64,000 nt of DNA from Aquimarina sp. MMG016. Lineage in GTDB: Bacteria; Bacteroidota; Bacteroidia; Flavobacteriales; Flavobacteriaceae. The DNA lies in assembly GCF_018100805.1 (NCBI RefSeq), contig NZ_JAGJEA010000002.1, positions 62,001 to 126,000 of the forward strand, given 5' to 3'. The notes beneath the pieces were generated by a model, which was not told where the DNA came from, ran no database searches, and was given only the letters and a program-made list of their open reading frames with translations. The position numbers were made by a program, and so were the translations under genes. Shown one piece after another: positions 53,946 through 62,259 of the stretch (the stretch's first letter is position 1; every line of letters begins with the position of its first letter).

Positions 53946-56801
53946 TTAGAACTTGTAGTTTAAAGATAGATTGAACATTGTTCCTAATTGGCTAAAATGA
54001 TAACCATCATAAGACATCTGAGAATATCTACCATTAAATGTGATTAAATTGAAAGCTGTTTTTTCGGCAGCTGGATCATTTAGTACTGCAGTTCCAGTTG
54101 GAGTTAGTGCTTTAAACTCCCATTCTGGTAACACATTGAGAATATTATTTACATTTAATGCAATTGTTATATTGTCAGTAGCATTATAGTTGATACCAAG
54201 ATCAGTAACGACTTTAGTCATAAATTCCACACCTAGATCTGATCCTCCATCACTATCGGCAGCATTACCACCCACAAGACTTTCTAAGTCTTGTAGTCCT
54301 TGATTTCTGAATCTAGTGGGGCCGAACAGTGTGTTATTAAGCGAGAAATTAAATTTACCCATTCCATAGTTTAACCCTAAAATACCTTTAAACTCAGGTC
54401 TAGAGGTAAAGAATAATGCTTCTTGAGTATCATTAACAACAGATTGACCAGCTTGTGCAACTAATGTTGGATTATTAACGGCACCATCTCTTTCATTTTC
54501 TATGGTATAATTTCCAGATAAGCTTATATCTAGTTTTCCTGGACCTAACTCAATATTTCTGTAATTTGCTACTACATCAATACCCGAAGTTTTAGTATCA
54601 ATAGCATTTACAAAAAAGCTTACATCCGATAAATCATTATCACTTAAAACATCATCCAGCGGTGTATTTCCAGCGGCTGATGGTCCTATCTCTGTACTTA
54701 AAACAATTCTGTCATCTACCTGAATATTATAATAATCTATAGTAAAATCAATATCCTTGTTTATTTTAGCGCCAAAACCGACAGTAAAGTTTGTAGATTC
54801 TTCTGCATCAAGTTGTGGGATTTCTAATAGTCTAGCTTGAGGGGATACATTGTTTATCAACCCACCAACTTGTATACCTTGACCAGGAACAAAAGAAAAC
54901 TGAGCTTTTTGTGTATAAATTTGATGTAATGTAGGTGCTCTGAACCCTGTGGATATAGATGCTCTTAGATTAAGCTTATCTTCTAAGAATTTATATCGTC
55001 CACTTACTTTCCATACAAAAGCTTCTCCAAAATCACTATAATCTTCCATTCGAGCAGTTCCATCTATGAAAATATCTTCTGTAATGTCATAGGAGACATT
55101 TACATATCCACCAAAGTTATAACGATTGAATTTACCTGAGTTTTCAGGTCGATTACCGGCAAATGAATCTGCACCACCTCCATCATACGAGGATAGTTCA
55201 CCTTCTATAATGGTAAAATTTTCACTTCTAAATTCAGCTCCAAAAGAAACAGCTACTTGATCAGTTATAGCTTTTGCGATATCCAGGTTTCCTACGATAT
55301 GATTGAACTGAGTACCTCCTGGGTCAAAGCTAATCTGACTTTTCTCCTGATATAGTCTAACAGGCTCAACAGCATCTGTTGCTGGATTATAATTTAACCC
55401 GAAGACTTCATTTCGGTTATGAGAATTTCTAACCGTATAGGTTTGTCTGTTTCCACCTACTGTAATACTACCATCATATAACCAACCATTTTTCTTGGTT
55501 TTAAAGCCTGCAGTACCATTATAGTCATTTAAATCAGCATCAAAAGTAGGGACATAACCATCATAACCATTACCATCAAACGTATTTCCATAAGCATCGG
55601 TAAAAGTTCCTACAGTAAATGGATTATTGCCTGGAAAGAAATTACCTAAATATGGAAAATCTTGTATATCTCTCCAGTAAGGAGTTCGGTAGTTAGCGAA
55701 ACTATTCACTTTTTTGTAAACATAAGCAGCATTAAAATATATTTCAGAATTTTCACTTATCGGAGAACCTCCATTTACCAAAAATTTCATAGCAGTAGTT
55801 TCTGGAGATCCATTAATATTTCCTGCATCAGGGCGTCTGGCTAGAAAACTTTGAATATCTTCAAGTCTTTCTCCAACTCTAGCTCCTCCAAAATCAGCAA
55901 ATTCTCCTTCAGCATCTACATTTCCAGGACGATTGGCTAGATTTACTTTCGAAAAATCTACTGTATAGTTTAGGAAACCATTTTCTCCTAATTTACTTCC
56001 GTCGTTTAGACTAACTGCCAACGTTTCACCATCACCTTCAGATGTAATACCGGTTCTTAGTGTTACCGAACCATCTTCTGGATTGTTTTTTAATATAATA
56101 TTCATTACCCCTGCAATAGCGTCTGATCCATATTGGGCAGAAGCACCATCTCTCAACACTTCAACTCTTTTAATGGCATCTGTTGGAATCGCTGATATAT
56201 CAGCACCTGTTTCTCCTCTACCAGGAGAAGTTTGCGTGTATAGTAGTGCACTTAAATTTTTACGCTTACCATTAACAAGAACTAGAGTTCTACTAGGCCC
56301 CATATTACGTATTTCGTAAGGATCTAATGTTGAAGTTGCATCATTTACCGGTGTTTGTACCGTATTAAACGAAGGAATTCTATATTGCAAAGCCTTATCG
56401 AATGTAATCTGACCCGTAGAAGTCAACTCTTTTGCGGGTAATACATCAATGGGTAGAGAAGAAGCAGTATTACTTCTTGGTAATCCCCTGGAACCTACTA
56501 AAATAACTTCTTCAAGTTCAGCACCGCTAGAAAGAGTTACATTTACGGTAGCTTGAGAGTTCACAGACACTTGTTTGGATGCAAAACCAACATAACTAAA
56601 CACTAAAGTCCCGTCCGGGCTAGCTTCTATACTATATTTACCATTAAAATCTGTTGTAGTACCATTATCTGTTCCTTTTTCGATAATGTTAACTCCTGGT
56701 AATGGAGTTCCGTCTGAGTCTGTAACAGTACCTGTTACGGTTTGTTGAGCAAAGCACCAACTGGTGAATAAGCTCAACAAAATGAGTGTGAGTTTTTTCA
56801 T
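53946..56801 (-). CDS. TonB-dependent receptor, copy 2
   Basis: This 951-aa receptor has the same layout as its neighbour: signal peptide (LLSLFTSWCFAQQ), carboxypeptidase-regulatory-like domain (GTVTDSDGTPLPGVNIIEKG, LVFSYVGFASKQVSV), plug (RNMGPSRTLVLVNGKRKN, IPTDAIKRVEVLRDGASAQY) and barrel ending LSLNYKF. The FRAPTLHQIYTQ segment and the plug motifs are shared with copy 1, so the pair arose by duplication. No SusD partner is adjacent. It imports an unknown ligand across the outer membrane with TonB-ExbBD energy (known for the family). Confidence 0.9.
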   Translation of the reverse strand: MKKLTLILLSLFTSWCFAQQTVTGTVTDSDGTPLPGVNIIEKGTDNGTTTDFNGKYSIEASPDGTLVFSYVGFASKQVSVNSQATVNVTLSSGAELEEVILVGSRGLPRSNTASSLPIDVLPAKELTSTGQITFDKALQYRIPSFNTVQTPVNDATSTLDPYEIRNMGPSRTLVLVNGKRKNLSALLYTQTSPGRGETGADISAIPTDAIKRVEVLRDGASAQYGSDAIAGVMNIILKNNPEDGSVTLRTGITSEGDGETLAVSLNDGSKLGENGFLNYTVDFSKVNLANRPGNVDAEGEFADFGGARVGERLEDIQSFLARRPDAGNINGSPETTAMKFLVNGGSPISENSEIYFNAAYVYKKVNSFANYRTPYWRDIQDFPYLGNFFPGNNPFTVGTFTDAYGNTFDGNGYDGYVPTFDADLNDYNGTAGFKTKKNGWLYDGSITVGGNRQTYTVRNSHNRNEVFGLNYNPATDAVEPVRLYQEKSQISFDPGGTQFNHIVGNLDIAKAITDQVAVSFGAEFRSENFTIIEGELSSYDGGGADSFAGNRPENSGKFNRYNFGGYVNVSYDITEDIFIDGTARMEDYSDFGEAFVWKVSGRYKFLEDKLNLRASISTGFRAPTLHQIYTQKAQFSFVPGQGIQVGGLINNVSPQARLLEIPQLDAEESTNFTVGFGAKINKDIDFTIDYYNIQVDDRIVLSTEIGPSAAGNTPLDDVLSDNDLSDVSFFVNAIDTKTSGIDVVANYRNIELGPGKLDISLSGNYTIENERDGAVNNPTLVAQAGQSVVNDTQEALFFTSRPEFKGILGLNYGMGKFNFSLNNTLFGPTRFRNQGLQDLESLVGGNAADSDGGSDLGVEFMTKVVTDLGINYNATDNITIALNVNNILNVLPEWEFKALTPTGTAVLNDPAAEKTAFNLITFNGRYSQMSYDGYHFSQLGTMFNLSLNYKF

Positions 56802-56934
56802 TAAAATTTATTTAAGATGATTAATATGTGACCATAAATATATCTAAAAGGAAAGCTTTTTAACACATGTTTATAATAAAATATACAAATTATGTTAACA
56901 AGCTGCTGTTTTTCAAGATGTTGTATATAAGAAA

Positions 56935-56955
56935 AGCCGGGAATATATCCCGGCT
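56935..56955 (-). terminator. terminator of the 172-aa secreted protein gene
   Basis: AGCCGGG pairs with CCCGGCT around AATATAT, followed on the minus strand by TTTTC, 29 nt past the stop. Confidence 0.65.
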
Positions 56956-56983
56956 CTTATTTTGTTAGAAAAAATATTTTATA

Positions 56984-57502
56984 TCAATTGGCTTTGTATA
57001 CAGTAGAAGTTATTTGGTCCGTTTTTGCATCATACATTTCTAAAACAAAATTTTTCTTGTCATCAAAATGTCCTAAACAATTGTCTTTACTACCGAAGTT
57101 AACAATGTAATACCCATTACTTACTGGTCTTGCTTTAGAAACTTTACTTCCGGATTTGTCTGTAAATGTGATTACAAAACCTTTTCCATCAGCAACTTTA
57201 GTATATCCTTCGACATTGGAAGTCGCAGAATCTGATTTTTGTACAGATACTTCATCGTCACTATAAATAGCTGTTTGATTAGTATCGTTTTCATCCCCAC
57301 TAAGTTTTACTTTGTTTTTTTTGGTGATGACTTCTTGTTTTTTAATGACCTTTTCTTCGCCATTAGGTCCTTTAATTCTAATAATCTTAGTTACAGTCTC
57401 TGTAGACTCATTTTTATTGGCTGTGGCTTCTTCGTTTTGAGCATAAGTTGTTAGTGTAAAAGAAACAAATAATGCAGTTGTTAGAATCTTAAAAGTTTTC
57501 AT
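56984..57502 (-). CDS. secreted protein of unknown function
   Basis: This 172-aa protein has a signal peptide (ILTTALFVSFTLTTYAQ), then a charged, lysine-rich and partly repetitive linker (TKIIRIKGPNGEEKVIKKQE, VITKKNKVKL), and a small C-terminal beta domain (GFVITFTDKSGSKVSKARPV, GYYIVNFGSKDNCLGHFDDK, NFVLEMYD). No lipobox and no family recognised. It is monocistronic, with its own terminator, next to the TonB receptors but with 180 nt between. Confidence 0.65.
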   Translation of the reverse strand: MKTFKILTTALFVSFTLTTYAQNEEATANKNESTETVTKIIRIKGPNGEEKVIKKQEVITKKNKVKLSGDENDTNQTAIYSDDEVSVQKSDSATSNVEGYTKVADGKGFVITFTDKSGSKVSKARPVSNGYYIVNFGSKDNCLGHFDDKKNFVLEMYDAKTDQITSTVYKAN

Positions 57503-57581
57503 TTTTTATTCTTATTGGTTGGGGTAAAATTACAAAAAAAGAAAAAAATGAGAGTTATAAGAGTTTTTTGAAGTTGTTTTC

Positions 57582-57603
57582 TAATACTTCTGAAGTAGTA
57601 TTA
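57582..57603. repeat. small inverted repeat upstream of ychF
   Basis: TAATACT pairs with AGTATTA around TCTGAAGT, a near-perfect dyad located just upstream of the predicted ychF promoter and about 80 nt before the divergent gene. It could be an operator for either gene; this is only a pattern. Confidence 0.3.
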
Positions 57604-57628
57604 TATGACAATCTTATTTAATTTTACC

Positions 57629-57660
57629 TTGTTTCCTATGTATGAATACTATTATCTTTG
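57629..57660 (+). promoter_or_regulatory. promoter of ychF
   Basis: TTG at 57629-57631, a 21-base spacer and TATCTTTG at 57653-57660 fit the Bacteroidota consensus, 51 nt before the ychF ATG. Confidence 0.6.
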
Positions 57661-57711
57661 CACACCTTAAAACAAGATGGATTTTTTCCTTCTTTAAGAT
57701 AATTATTTACT

Positions 57712-58806
57712 ATGAAAGCAGGAATTGTAGGATTACCTAATGTGGGTAAATCGACTTTATTTAATTGTTTATCAAATGCCAAAGCGCAAAGTGCTAATTT
57801 CCCATTTTGTACTATAGAACCTAATATCGGAGTAGTTAATGTACCTGATTCCAGATTAGAAAAGCTTGAAGAATTAGTTAATCCAGAACGTGTTATTCCA
57901 GCTACTGTGGAAATAGTTGATATAGCTGGATTAGTAAAAGGAGCGAGTAAAGGAGAAGGTTTAGGAAACCAGTTTTTAGGAAATATTCGTGAAACTGATG
58001 CTATTATTCATGTATTGCGTTGTTTTGATAATGATAATATCGTACACGTTGATGGTTCTGTTGATCCAATTAGAGATAAAGAAACTATAGATATAGAACT
58101 ACAACTTAAAGATCTGGAAAGCGTAGATAAGAAGCTGGAGAAAGTAAAACGAACTGCAAAAACCGGAAATAAAGAAGCTCAAAAAGAGGAAGCAGCTTTA
58201 ACACTAGTTAAAGAAGGATTAGAAGCGGGCGTATCCGTACGCGGAATTGAAGTTTCAGAAGATGATCGTAATGCTTATATAAAGCCGTTACAATTAATAA
58301 CGGATAAGCCTGTGTTATATGTTTGTAATGTTGATGAGGGATCTGCAGTAAGTGGAAATAAATATGTGGATAGTGTCAAAAAAGCTGTAGCTCATGAAAA
58401 TGCAGAAGTAATAGTTCTGGCTGTGGGAACGGAAGCAGATATTACTGAACTTGATGATTTTGAAGAACGTCAAATGTTTCTTCAGGATATAGGTCTTGAA
58501 GAGCCAGGGGCTTCAGTTCTAATAAGAGCAGCTTATAAGCTATTAAATCAACAAACTTATTTTACGGCAGGTGTTAAGGAAGTTAGGGCGTGGACGGTAA
58601 ATATAGGAGCGACTGCTCCTCAAGCAGCAGGAGTAATTCATACAGATTTTGAAAAGGGATTCATTCGTGCAGAAGTAATTAAGTATGATGATTTTGTACA
58701 ATACGGAAGCGAAGCCAAAGTTCGTGAAGCTGGAAAATTAGGAGTAGAAGGTAAAGCGTATATCGTAAATGATGGGGATGTAATGCATTTCTTGTTTAAC
58801 GTATAA
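57712..58806 (+). CDS. ychF: redox-regulated ATPase YchF (OLA1 family)
   Basis: This universal Obg-like P-loop NTPase binds ribosomes and hydrolyses ATP rather than GTP. The sequence has G1 GLPNVGKSTLFNCL, G3 DIAGLVKGASKGEGLGNQFL, and VCNVDEGS with the NxxE form of G4 that explains ATP preference. The C-terminal TGS-like domain (TYFTAGVKEVRAWTV, DFEKGFIRAEVIKYDDF, EGKAYIVNDGDVMHFLFNV) is complete. The 364-aa length is typical. It is monocistronic, between a recognisable promoter and a strong terminator. Confidence 0.96.
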   Translation: MKAGIVGLPNVGKSTLFNCLSNAKAQSANFPFCTIEPNIGVVNVPDSRLEKLEELVNPERVIPATVEIVDIAGLVKGASKGEGLGNQFLGNIRETDAIIHVLRCFDNDNIVHVDGSVDPIRDKETIDIELQLKDLESVDKKLEKVKRTAKTGNKEAQKEEAALTLVKEGLEAGVSVRGIEVSEDDRNAYIKPLQLITDKPVLYVCNVDEGSAVSGNKYVDSVKKAVAHENAEVIVLAVGTEADITELDDFEERQMFLQDIGLEEPGASVLIRAAYKLLNQQTYFTAGVKEVRAWTVNIGATAPQAAGVIHTDFEKGFIRAEVIKYDDFVQYGSEAKVREAGKLGVEGKAYIVNDGDVMHFLFNV

Positions 58807-58830
58807 CTACTTCTATTCTAAAAAAATACA

Positions 58831-58866
58831 AAAAAACCTCTTGAAAAATAATTCAAGAGGTTTTTT
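58831..58866 (+). terminator. terminator of ychF
   Basis: AAAAAACCTCTTGAA pairs with TTCAAGAGGTTTTTT (15 bp) around AAATAA, 25 nt past the ychF stop. Confidence 0.85.
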
Positions 58867-58931
58867 GTTGGACATCGTAATGTTTTAAGCTGACAAGCTA
58901 AGGTATAAAAATTGGAGAGTATTTTTGGTTA

Positions 58932-59828
58932 ATGCAAAACTCTAAGTCTTTTTCTTTCGGAATACTTTTAGCTGTAATTGGTGTTGTTCTTTTTTCTGCT
59001 AAAGCAGTATTAGTAAAATTAGCGTACAAGTATGATGTAAGTTCAGAACATTTACTACTTTTTAGGATGTTATTTTCTCTTCCTTTTTATGTTGTAATAT
59101 CTTTGTTTAACAAGCCTTTAGGTACTAATAAAATAACATCTTCTTCATATGCTTGGATTTTGTTTTTTGGTTTTGTTGGGTATTATTTAGCAAGCTATTT
59201 TGATTTTTTAGGTTTGCAATATATCAAAGCAGGATTAGAAAGAATAATTCTATTTATTTATCCAACATTAGTTATTATAATTTCTCGAATTTTCTTTAAA
59301 ACAAAGATTACCAGACCACAACTTTTAGCAATCGTTTTATCATATATAGGAGTAGTTATAACATTTTGGGGAGAGTTTCAGTTTGAGTCCGAACATCTGC
59401 TTTTAGGTGCTTTTCTGATTTTTATGAGTGCGTTGACTTATGCTTCTTATATAGCTGGAAGTGGTTGGTTGATTCCTAAATTTGGAGTTGTAACATTTAC
59501 ATCTTACGTAATGATAGTGTCTTCTCTATGCATCATTATCCAGTACTTAATTTTTGATAGAGGAGATATCATGAACTACCCTATTGAAGTTTATCTTTTA
59601 GGTTTGGCAATGGCTATATTCTCTACATTGATACCATCATATTTAGTTTCTGGTGCAATTTCCAGATTAGGAGCATCTAATTTTTCAATTATTGCTAGTT
59701 TTGGACCCATATCTACTATTTTGCTTGCCTTTTTTATATTAAATGAACGTTTATCGTGGATTCAAATGATGGGTGCTTTGATCGTAATTTCAGGAATTTA
59801 TGTGGTTTCCAAAAAACGAAAAAACTAG
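58932..59828 (+). CDS. DMT-family (EamA) membrane transporter
   Basis: This 298-aa protein has about ten hydrophobic helices arranged as two EamA halves. Examples: FGILLAVIGVVLFSAKAVLVKLAY, LFRMLFSLPFYVVISL, IILFIYPTLVIIIS, LLAIVLSYIGVVITFWGEF in the first half, and LIFMSALTYASYIAGSG, VTFTSYVMIVSSLCIIIQYL, SFGPISTILLAFFILNERLSW, MGALIVISGIYVVSKK in the second. The ERLSWIQMMGA segment is typical of drug/metabolite transporter proteins. The substrate cannot be told from sequence. It is separated from ychF by a terminator and has no obvious partner. Confidence 0.85.
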   Translation: MQNSKSFSFGILLAVIGVVLFSAKAVLVKLAYKYDVSSEHLLLFRMLFSLPFYVVISLFNKPLGTNKITSSSYAWILFFGFVGYYLASYFDFLGLQYIKAGLERIILFIYPTLVIIISRIFFKTKITRPQLLAIVLSYIGVVITFWGEFQFESEHLLLGAFLIFMSALTYASYIAGSGWLIPKFGVVTFTSYVMIVSSLCIIIQYLIFDRGDIMNYPIEVYLLGLAMAIFSTLIPSYLVSGAISRLGASNFSIIASFGPISTILLAFFILNERLSWIQMMGALIVISGIYVVSKKRKN

Positions 59829-59928
59829 TTTATGTTTTCTTAATTTATTTCTCAGTTAAATCAAAAACCTTACTTTTCGTATTATTTTTATTAAATTATC
59901 TTTAAAATATAATTATTTAATAGTGTCA

Positions 59929-59948
59929 CTGATCTTAAGGGAGATCAG
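59929..59948. promoter_or_regulatory. inverted repeat upstream of the hybrid kinase
   Basis: CTGATCT and AGATCAG form a perfect 7-bp dyad around TAAGGG, 60 nt before the kinase start. It may be an operator or an mRNA hairpin. The 179 bases between the permease and kinase genes otherwise show nothing clear. Confidence 0.35.
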
Positions 59949-60007
59949 AATTAGATAAGTGTTTTTTTTAAATTGTATTAAGGAAAGTAAACAAAAAAAC
60001 AATCATT

Positions 60008-62197
60008 TTGAGGCGACTTTTTGCATTACTAATTGCTTTGTCCTGTACTGTATATAATGTTTTTGGTCAGCTTGAACAAGAGTTTCCAATCGTGGATAGC
60101 CTTCAGGTTTTAGTTGACAAATCAAATAACTTAACGTATGAGTATAAGATTAAAGAATCTCTCGAATTTGCTATAAAACTAGCTAATTATGCTCATGAGA
60201 TTGATAATAATTATTATAAAGGGCAGGCATATTATCTAATGGCTTATAATTATAATACTCTTGTAGATTATAAAGCAGCAGAAGAAAATTTCAAAAAATC
60301 ATTAAAATATGCTGAATTATCTAAAGATTCTACATTAATACTATGGAATTATAATGGCCTTGGAAATATATATTCTGATGGCAATAAGGATTTAAGGAAA
60401 TCTCTACTCTATTATAATAAGGCTACAAAACTTGGTAAAGAACTTAATATCCCTGAAGAATATTTAACTCCAGTGATTAATCTCGCTTGGACATACTTGG
60501 ATCAAGGCAAACTTGATAAAGCTTATCCTTATTTAGAAGAGGCAGAAGAATTAGTGGTTGCCACCCGAGATATTGAAGGTTTTTGTGAAGTGAAATATCT
60601 ACAAGGGAGATATCATCTTGGTAAGAAAGAATTCAATAAAGCAGAAGAAAATTTTAATGAAGCAATAGAATCTGCAGAACGACACGATTTATTGTTAGAA
60701 CTTTCATATATATATAAAGCCAGGGCTAGTTTATATGACAATCTTGGAAATACTGAAAAAGCCTACAGCGATATCAAAACATATCAGGAGTATAAAGATA
60801 AACTTTATGATAGAGAGAAACTGAAGCAAATAGAAATAGCAAAAATAAGTTTTGATGTAGATGAGTACGAAAGACAATTAGAAGTAGCTAAAAAAGAAAA
60901 AGCTTTTCAAGAGGGAATCGTTAGAAATAATAAGATGATTAGCTTTATTTCATTAGGAGGTACTATACTTCTGTTAGTTGCAGTTTTTTTTATTTATCTG
61001 GGATATCGATCAAAGAAAAAGCTTAACGATATATTAAAAGAAAAGAATGGAGAATTATTAGAAGCTAAGGCCGAAGCAGAAAGATTAGCTATGGTAAAGT
61101 CACAGTTTATATCTACAGTTAGCCATGAACTGCGAACACCTTTATATGGAGTAGTAGGAATAACATCTTTATTGATGGAAGATAATGAGATCTCAGAAAA
61201 GCATAATAGTTTACTAGGATCACTTAAGTTTTCTGGGGATTATCTACTTAATTTAATTAATAATGTGCTTCAGATTAGTAAAATAGAATCAAATAAACTA
61301 CAATTAACAAATACACCAACAAATCTTTTTAAACTATCTCAAAACCTTTTGAATTCATTTGAATACCAAGCTAAAAGCAAGAACAATGAACTTATCTTAG
61401 AAACTCCCAATGAGTTACCAGAGTCTGTTAATGTAGATTCTCTGAGATTATCCGAAATTTTGATTAACTTAATTGGCAATTCCTCTAAATTTACAGAGAA
61501 CGGTAAGATTTGGTTACGTATTAAGATATTGTCTATTGCAGAAAAATACATTGATATTAGATATGAAATAGAAGATAACGGAGTAGGAATTCCTGATGAT
61601 AAAAAGGATTATGTGTTTGAACAATTTTCACAAATAGATAGAGAATCTAACAAGTTAGTGGGTACTGGGCTTGGGTTATCTATTGTAAAAAATCTGCTAG
61701 AGATGATGGGTAGTGATATTCATTTAGATAGTAAAGAAGGAAGAGGTACAAAATTTCAATTTGATTTAAAGCTAGAGATAGTGGAAGAAAAAGCTAAGAA
61801 TAATGTTGGTCAGGATGATAGAAATGCTAATCAAGCCTTTAGGAAGATATTAGTAGCTGAAGACAACAAAATTAATCAGATTGTAACTAAGAATCTTTTA
61901 AACCTGATAGGTTATGACTGTACAATTGTTGAGAATGGGTTTAATGCTATCCAAATGGTAAAAAAAGAAGAATTTGATCTTATTTTAATGGACCTTAATA
62001 TGCCTTATGTAAATGGCACTGAAGCAACCAAAAGGATACGAGAGTTTGACCAAACAACTCCAATAATTGCTCTAACCGCTGCAGAATTAGGAGAAGTAAA
62101 GGAAGAATGCCTGGCAATTGGTATGAATGATATTATTAACAAACCTCTTAATAAAAATGATTTAAACGATATAATCGTTAAGAATCTGTTACCATAA
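60008..62197 (+). CDS. TPR hybrid sensor histidine kinase
   Basis: This 729-aa protein starts at TTG (no ATG gives a signal peptide): MRRLFALLIALSCTVYNVFG. The periplasmic part (about 25-275) is TPR-like (AYYLMAYNYNTLVDYKAAEENFKKS, WNYNGLGNIYSDGNKDLRKSL, and further units; motifs quoted in pieces only). A transmembrane helix (MISFISLGGTILLLVAVFFIYLGY) at about 310-335 leads into a coiled coil, a HisKA domain with His373 in SHELRTPLYG, a HATPase (NLIGNSSKFTENG, DNGVGIPDD, GTGLGLSIVKNLLEMMG) and a C-terminal receiver (LVAEDNKINQIV, phospho-acceptor Asp662 in LILMDLNMPYVNG, NKPLN). No DNA-binding output is present, so the signal must pass to another protein. The input signal is unknown. Confidence 0.88.
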   Translation: MRRLFALLIALSCTVYNVFGQLEQEFPIVDSLQVLVDKSNNLTYEYKIKESLEFAIKLANYAHEIDNNYYKGQAYYLMAYNYNTLVDYKAAEENFKKSLKYAELSKDSTLILWNYNGLGNIYSDGNKDLRKSLLYYNKATKLGKELNIPEEYLTPVINLAWTYLDQGKLDKAYPYLEEAEELVVATRDIEGFCEVKYLQGRYHLGKKEFNKAEENFNEAIESAERHDLLLELSYIYKARASLYDNLGNTEKAYSDIKTYQEYKDKLYDREKLKQIEIAKISFDVDEYERQLEVAKKEKAFQEGIVRNNKMISFISLGGTILLLVAVFFIYLGYRSKKKLNDILKEKNGELLEAKAEAERLAMVKSQFISTVSHELRTPLYGVVGITSLLMEDNEISEKHNSLLGSLKFSGDYLLNLINNVLQISKIESNKLQLTNTPTNLFKLSQNLLNSFEYQAKSKNNELILETPNELPESVNVDSLRLSEILINLIGNSSKFTENGKIWLRIKILSIAEKYIDIRYEIEDNGVGIPDDKKDYVFEQFSQIDRESNKLVGTGLGLSIVKNLLEMMGSDIHLDSKEGRGTKFQFDLKLEIVEEKAKNNVGQDDRNANQAFRKILVAEDNKINQIVTKNLLNLIGYDCTIVENGFNAIQMVKKEEFDLILMDLNMPYVNGTEATKRIREFDQTTPIIALTAAELGEVKEECLAIGMNDIINKPLNKNDLNDIIVKNLLP

Positions 62198-62211
62198 TTT
62201 GATAAAATAAC

Positions 62212-62235
62212 AAAAGCTTCTTTTAAGAAGCTTTT
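62212..62235. terminator. bidirectional terminator between kinase and peptidase
   Basis: AAAAGCTTCTT pairs with AAGAAGCTTTT (11 bp). Runs of A and T on both sides let it serve both convergent genes. Confidence 0.75.
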
Positions 62236-62259
62236 GTTATAGTTGGAACATATGTTTTT

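Noticed and set aside
51134..56801. SusC/SusD glycan-utilisation locus
   Set aside because: Two TonB-dependent receptors are present, but no SusD-like lipoprotein or glycoside hydrolase is beside them.
58920..58927. TATTTTTG as -7 element for the DMT permease
   Set aside because: It lies only a few bases before the ATG and has no TTG at the right distance.
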